Shown here in pieces: positions 37,520-41,333 of a stretch of 41,333 nucleotides of DNA. The stretch comes from Candidatus Staskawiczbacteria bacterium RIFOXYB1_FULL_37_44 (GTDB lineage: Bacteria; Patescibacteriota; Minisyncoccia; Minisyncoccales; Staskawiczbacteraceae): positions 1-41,333 of the forward strand of contig MHPJ01000010.1 of NCBI GenBank assembly GCA_001822065.1, in the 5' to 3' direction. The translations under genes were made by a program, and so were the position numbers. The notes below the pieces were generated by a model, which did no database searches, was not told the DNA's origin, and worked only from the letters and a program-made list of their open reading frames with translations. Numbering within the stretch: the stretch's first letter is position 1; each line of letters begins with the position of its first letter.

Positions 37520-38093
37520 TCATAGCCTTATCTAATCCTTCTCTTAATAAAAAATCAAGAGCCTCTGCGGTTTTTTCTGTTGTTTGATTTAAAATTTCTT
37601 GTTCTTCCGGTGAGAATTTTTTTAAAACTATATTACTTGCTTTTGCCTGTTTAACCCCAGGGGTTAAACAGGGAGAAATGCCAATACGCAGGCGGATTAA
37701 ATTTTCATTTCCAATTGCTTTTATTATAGATTCTACGCCTTTATGCCCGGCAGACCCGCGTTCCTGAATTATTTTAATTTTTCCAACGGGCAAATCAATG
37801 TCGTCGTGGACAACTATAAAATTTGAAATTTGAAATTTGAAATTTGAAATTAATTTTTTAGCGGATTTGCCGGATTCATTCATAAAAGTCTGGGGCTTGG
37901 CGAGAATTATATTCTCGTCACCCTGAGCGGAGTCGAAGGGTTTTTCAGAAATTTCGGCAGTATATTTTTTTACCAGTTTAAACTCCGGAAAATTATTTTT
38001 TTCCGCGAATTTGTCTAAAATCATAAAACCAATATTATGCCGGGTATTTTTATATTTTTCGCCCGGATTTCCCAAGCCAATTATTATTGTCAT
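37506..38093 (-). CDS. pth: Peptidyl-tRNA hydrolase carrying three repeat-encoded inserts
   Basis: A 195-aa esterase that releases tRNA from peptidyl-tRNA. Core motifs: 'IIGLGNPGEKYKNTRHNIGF' (Asn and the catalytic His), 'LAKPQTFMNESGKS', 'FIVVHDDIDLPVGKIKI' and 'GSAGHKGVESIIKAIG'. Three in-frame repeats interrupt it: FDSAQGD (37919-37940) before the KPQTFMN strand, ISNFKFQISN (37821-37850) before the VHDD strand, and CLTPGVKQ (37646-37672) after 'LIRLRIGI'. All fall between conserved elements. It is the first gene of the pth-mfd pair. Confidence 0.95.
   Translation of the reverse strand: MTIIIGLGNPGEKYKNTRHNIGFMILDKFAEKNNFPEFKLVKKYTAEISEKPFDSAQGDENIILAKPQTFMNESGKSAKKLISNFKFQISNFIVVHDDIDLPVGKIKIIQERGSAGHKGVESIIKAIGNENLIRLRIGISPCLTPGVKQAKASNIVLKKFSPEEQEILNQTTEKTAEALDFLLREGLDKAMNEYN
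37646..37672. repeat. Perfect 27-bp palindrome inside pth
   Basis: CCTGTTTAACCCC, a central A, then GGGGTTAAACAGG. Read in frame as PCLTPGVKQA. Confidence 0.9.
37821..37850. repeat. AT-rich tandem repeat inside pth
   Basis: The unit ATTTGAA is repeated four times (ATTTGAAATTTGAAATTTGA...), encoding NFKFQISN. Comparable to the metG repeat. Confidence 0.8.
37919..37940. repeat. Short repeat 'caccctgagcggagtcgaag' inside pth
   Basis: CACCCTGAGCGGAGTCGAAG then GG has inverted ends (CCCT...AGGG-like) and is read as PFDSAQGD. A relative lies between tRNAs at 13337-13356. Confidence 0.7.
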
Positions 38094-38129
38094 TTTATTA
38101 TAATATACTAATTTATTGAAAATTTCCAG

Positions 38130-38138
38130 TTATCCACA
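38130..38138 (+). promoter_or_regulatory. Single DnaA-box-like site
   Basis: TTATCCACA matches the DnaA box consensus. Only one copy is present in this 130-base intergenic region between pth and the surface protein, so it is not evidence of an origin. It could bind DnaA as a regulator or be chance. Confidence 0.35.
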
Positions 38139-38159
38139 GGGCAAGCCTTGACACGGCTA

Positions 38160-38187
38160 TTGTCAACTGTGCTTGGGGGGGTATTAT
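38160..38187 (+). promoter_or_regulatory. Predicted promoter of the surface protein gene
   Basis: TTGTCA (38160-38165), 16-base spacer with a G7 run, TATTAT (38182-38187). An upstream TTGACA at 38149 forms an inverted repeat with the TTGTCAA, a possible operator. The leader is about 30 bases and AT-rich. Confidence 0.5.
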
Positions 38188-38223
38188 TAGATAATAAATA
38201 AAAATTAAAAAATAAAAAATATT

Positions 38224-41200
38224 ATGAAAATAAGATTTTTTGTGATTACGGCTGTTTTAGCAACAGCAATTTTTGGGTTTGGTATGCCACGCGCAATAGA
38301 AGCGGTAACAGAAGATGGGCTTAAGACTCAAATTGCCGAATTGCAGGCGCAGATCCAGGAGTTAACGCAACAATTAACTATAATGCAAACCCAGCAAAGC
38401 GTTGTCGCTGATTGGTGTCATAATTTTGATACAAATTTTGGATATGCAAATTCAGGCAGTAAAGAAGTTAGCTATTTGCACACAGCTTTAGAAAAAGAGA
38501 GCATTTCTTTCGCGCCCGATACGGGTAATAAATTTAGCCGCGAAGGAGGGACTAATTCAGCGGTAATTGCTTTTCAGCAAAAATACGAAATATCTCCTTT
38601 GAGCGGTTTTGTTGGACCCCTAACTAGGGCAAAACTTAATGTATTATATGGGTGCCGCCCTACGTCAATTAAAGTTCTCTCCCCCAACGGCGGAGAAAAA
38701 TGGGAACCGGGAAAACCATATGACATAAAATGGAGCGCTCAAAATGTAGCTGAAAATGTTGTTGTTTCAATTTACAATAATGCAGCTGATGTTGCAGGAA
38801 GCCGCGTGACAATTGTAGCCGAGTCTGTTTCTGCAAGCGCCGGAACAGCAAGTTTTACCGTGCCTTTAGATTTTGTTTTGGGCGGCAGTTATGATGTTAG
38901 AGTAGGGGTAGGAGCAAATACCGCGCCACAAGACAGAAGCGACAGGTATTTTAGCGTTGCCATAGTTGACCCTGTATTAAAAAATTGCAGGCTTGACCAC
39001 CTCAATGGATTAGGTGTTACGGAAACATCAGTTAGTAATAAAGAAGCTTGTTCAACATTTTGCGACCATTACGGATTGGCCAACTTGAATGATGTGATGC
39101 CGCCAGAAGAACGTTTTTTTTCAAAATGCATTTTTAACGGCAGAGCAATTAAACATTATACAATTCCAAATGGTTGGTGTTATACTTTTGCGGAAAATTT
39201 AGCCGTAGGATTTCAAAAGCCAAATCAAATAAAAAAATTACAGCAAGTTTTGGCTAACGAAGAATTTTATGATGGTTTAATTAACGGAATTTTTAACAAT
39301 AACGTCTATAAAGCTGTCAAAGATTTCCAGAAAAAATATAATATAAATCCAACAGGAAATGTTTGGCCAGTAACAAGAGCAAAATTGAATGCACTTTATA
39401 GGTGCGCTGCTCCTTTAATTACTGTCACCTCCCCAAATGGCGGTGAGACATGGAAAGTTGGCGAAACCCATAGTATTACTTGGAATTCCATTAATGTAAA
39501 TGGTACTATTTTAACTATTCAGCTTAAAAATTCTGTTACCAACGTAGCGACTATGATTACATATCAAACCGTTCCATCGTCAGAGTTTTATTCATGGATA
39601 ATTCCATCGAATATCGCACCGGGACAATATAAAATGCAATTATCAGCATACAGCGATTCTACTAATACTGAATTAATTCAAGATTTATCTGATAATTATT
39701 TCACCATTGTCGCGGCAGACACAATCCAACCGTCTATTACCGTTACTTCCCCCAACGGCGGAGAAACACTCGCTGTCGGTCAAATATACAATTTAACATG
39801 GACATCAACAGCCATAGATAATTCTCTGGTTAATTTGTATGTAATATCCAGCGACGGCACAACGCAAAGCAACATAGCAACGGGTATAGCGAATACCGGA
39901 AATTATTCGTGGACTATTCCACAAAATCAACTTGAAGGAGCTCATAGGTTTTATGTTTCATCGGGAACGATATCTGATCACAGCAACAATGTTTTTTCTA
40001 TATGGAAAACAACCCAGCCGGCGGCTATTTTAACATTTCTCACAGCTACCAATACTTATTCTTATAATAATACGATTCCGGCGGATAGTTATGCTACCGG
40101 CGTGATTACATTTAAAATAAAAGCCAACGGAGCTACTTTATCTCATATAACCGCAAACGACGTTGCAGTCCAGTTTTGCAGTGTTGGCGGCAACTGCACA
40201 TTAACAGGAGTCAGCAGAAGTGTTACTATTACGCCTGACCAAGCCAATATTTCAGATGGCACGGAATCAACCGTGACAGTTAGCGCAACTTCCAAGGGAG
40301 GCTCGGGATATGTTTATTTCAAAATTAGCGAAATAGACTGGACAGCAAACGGAACAACGACTCATCAAACATCTGGCTTAGATAACTTTAAGACGCCAGT
40401 TGTAAATGCGGTTGGCGGCGTAACCACGCCTTCAATCACCATCACCTCCCCTAACGGCGGGGAAACATGGAAAGTTGGCGAAACTAAGAGAATAACATGG
40501 GCTTCAACAGGTGTAGGCTTAATTAAGATTTATCTTTATAATGATAGTCTTATTGGAAGCGGATCTACCCATTTGATTACCAGTACAAACGTTTTTGCAT
40601 CGCAAGGGTATTATGACTGGACAGTGGTTAACCCATACAGTCAAACCTCTAATGTTGATCAAAGCAAATATAAAATCAGAGTCGATGATGTTGATGCAGA
40701 CAATGTTACTATTAGAGATTACAGTAATAACTATTTCACCATTGCCGCGCCAGTGTCAGATACTTACACCTTGACAACTTTGGCCGCTAACGGAACTGTT
40801 GCCAAAAGTCCAAACCAGACAACTTATGATACGGGAACAGAGGTAACTTTGACAGCCACGGCTAATGCTGGTTACCACTTTGTTAATTGGACGGGCGGCG
40901 CGTCTGGAACAGTAAATCCACTTACAATAACAATGAATGCCAATAAGTCAGTGACAGCCAATTTTGTGGCGGATGTTGTTGCTACTTGCACCGATACAGA
41001 CGGAGGAAAAGATTATTTTGTAAGAGGAACAGTAACCAACGCAACCGGAAGTTCAACTGATTTATGTTATCAGGCAGTCAAAAAAATAGCCGAATATTTT
41101 TGTGATTCAAATGGTTTTAGGGTTTATGAATGGCACGCCTGTCCTAATGGATGCAGTAACGGGGCATGCATTGGGACCACGTCATTGGCTCCAGATAGCA

Positions 41201-41274
41201 TTAATTCTCGACAAAGCTTGTTGGATTCTATGGCGGCGTCATTATTAACTTTGAATTACGAAATGCAACTTTGA
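38224..41274 (+). CDS. Large secreted surface protein with peptidoglycan-binding and Kre9/KNH-like repeats
   Basis: A 1016-aa exported protein. A Sec signal peptide (about residues 1-27, 'FFVITAVLATAIFGFG') is followed by a coiled coil ('LKTQIAELQAQIQELTQQL'). Two peptidoglycan-binding-like modules follow (about residues 65-140, 'AVIAFQQKYEISP', and 320-390, 'AVKDFQQK'-like), each before a domain opening 'SPNGGE'. Four copies of the 'tSPNGGE.w..G....I.W' Kre9/KNH-like domain begin near residues 154, 400, 505 and 738. Near residue 850 comes an InlB-type 'Bacterial repeat' ('YDTGTEVTLTATANAGYHF' with VNWTGG), then a Cys-rich end. No LPxTG or sorting signal is visible. Likely anchors to the wall and mediates contact. 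Confidence 0.88.
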   Translation: MKIRFFVITAVLATAIFGFGMPRAIEAVTEDGLKTQIAELQAQIQELTQQLTIMQTQQSVVADWCHNFDTNFGYANSGSKEVSYLHTALEKESISFAPDTGNKFSREGGTNSAVIAFQQKYEISPLSGFVGPLTRAKLNVLYGCRPTSIKVLSPNGGEKWEPGKPYDIKWSAQNVAENVVVSIYNNAADVAGSRVTIVAESVSASAGTASFTVPLDFVLGGSYDVRVGVGANTAPQDRSDRYFSVAIVDPVLKNCRLDHLNGLGVTETSVSNKEACSTFCDHYGLANLNDVMPPEERFFSKCIFNGRAIKHYTIPNGWCYTFAENLAVGFQKPNQIKKLQQVLANEEFYDGLINGIFNNNVYKAVKDFQKKYNINPTGNVWPVTRAKLNALYRCAAPLITVTSPNGGETWKVGETHSITWNSINVNGTILTIQLKNSVTNVATMITYQTVPSSEFYSWIIPSNIAPGQYKMQLSAYSDSTNTELIQDLSDNYFTIVAADTIQPSITVTSPNGGETLAVGQIYNLTWTSTAIDNSLVNLYVISSDGTTQSNIATGIANTGNYSWTIPQNQLEGAHRFYVSSGTISDHSNNVFSIWKTTQPAAILTFLTATNTYSYNNTIPADSYATGVITFKIKANGATLSHITANDVAVQFCSVGGNCTLTGVSRSVTITPDQANISDGTESTVTVSATSKGGSGYVYFKISEIDWTANGTTTHQTSGLDNFKTPVVNAVGGVTTPSITITSPNGGETWKVGETKRITWASTGVGLIKIYLYNDSLIGSGSTHLITSTNVFASQGYYDWTVVNPYSQTSNVDQSKYKIRVDDVDADNVTIRDYSNNYFTIAAPVSDTYTLTTLAANGTVAKSPNQTTYDTGTEVTLTATANAGYHFVNWTGGASGTVNPLTITMNANKSVTANFVADVVATCTDTDGGKDYFVRGTVTNATGSSTDLCYQAVKKIAEYFCDSNGFRVYEWHACPNGCSNGACIGTTSLAPDSINSRQSLLDSMAASLLTLNYEMQL

Positions 41275-41289
41275 TGCATAAATTTGAAC

Positions 41290-41310
41290 AATCCAAACAC
41301 GCGTTGGATT
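41290..41310 (+). repeat. Small hairpin downstream of the surface protein gene
   Basis: AATCCAA (41290-41296) pairs with TTGGATT (41304-41310). It lies 16 bases after the stop but has no T run, so terminator function is uncertain. The remaining bases to the window edge show nothing further. Confidence 0.4.
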
Positions 41311-41333
41311 AGCCAAGTTTGTATGTCGTATTG

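Noticed and set aside
1279-37940. CRISPR array
   Set aside because: Repeats are dispersed, variable and palindromic, with no regular spacer array and no cas genes.
38130-38138. Replication origin near the DnaA box
   Set aside because: Only one DnaA box is visible, and no dnaA, dnaN or AT-rich unwinding cluster accompanies it.

Overview
The window looks like a chromosome segment of a Candidate Phyla Radiation / Patescibacteria bacterium, most likely of the Parcubacteria group. This is inferred from AT-rich coding sequence, streamlined versions of core genes (a minimal Mfd, a 5'-3' exonuclease without polymerase domain, an IorA without its ferredoxin domain), a large surface protein built from peptidoglycan-binding and Kre9/KNH-like repeats, free-standing LAGLIDADG-type genes beside tRNAs, and a heavy load of short palindromic repeats. 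UGA is used as a stop.

Layout. 1-3.6 kb (+): tail of an M16 peptidase, an AI-2E-type membrane protein, metG and rpsT. 3.6-7.4 kb (-): tsaE, exonuclease, HAMP/coiled-coil protein, mutM and holA, tightly packed as an operon. 7.5-10.4 kb (+): a degenerate DHH-like protein, a GspE/PilB-type ATPase, a structured intergenic element and ruvB. 10.6-12.2 kb (-): a GC-rich gene for a secreted protein with a Planctomycetes-style LEPR N-terminal motif, carrying its own promoter, Shine-Dalgarno and terminator. 12.4-17.3 kb (-): ftsH, two tRNAs, hicBA, an RluD-family pseudouridine synthase, rplS, then four tRNAs interrupted by an HTH/LAGLIDADG-like gene. 17.4-19.2 kb: a second GC-rich island with an unknown 432-aa protein (-) and csrA (+), divergent from facing consensus promoters and each with a terminator. 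19.2-20.4 kb: tatD, then a roughly 350-nt intergenic structured RNA candidate with promoter and terminator. 20.5-26.6 kb (+): leuS, iorA, iorB, a sugar nucleotidyltransferase and tsaC. 26.7-30.1 kb (+): an unknown 65-aa protein, an MntA/HepT toxin-antitoxin pair, glyA, a PAP2 phosphatase and a frameshifted histidine phosphatase. 30.1-38.1 kb (-): HD-domain protein, LAGLIDADG endonuclease abutting tRNA-Leu, relA/spoT, topA, mfd and pth. 38.2-41.3 kb (+): a 1016-aa surface protein.

Three signals stand out. First, short palindromic repeats occur between genes and also in frame inside at least eleven conserved genes, three times in pth alone, so they are translated; this resembles Rickettsia palindromic elements. 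Second, all seven tRNA genes carry the dinucleotide CA directly after the discriminator base instead of an encoded CCA. Third, the GC-rich genes look like self-contained expression cassettes (strong promoter, long leader, good Shine-Dalgarno, terminator) among genes with very short leaders and no obvious Shine-Dalgarno; two of them, csrA and the LEPR protein, resemble Planctomycetes sequences. Two structured RNA candidates and a 38-bp palindrome shared by two converging gene ends are also worth following.

All family assignments are by eye from translated motifs; no database search was possible.
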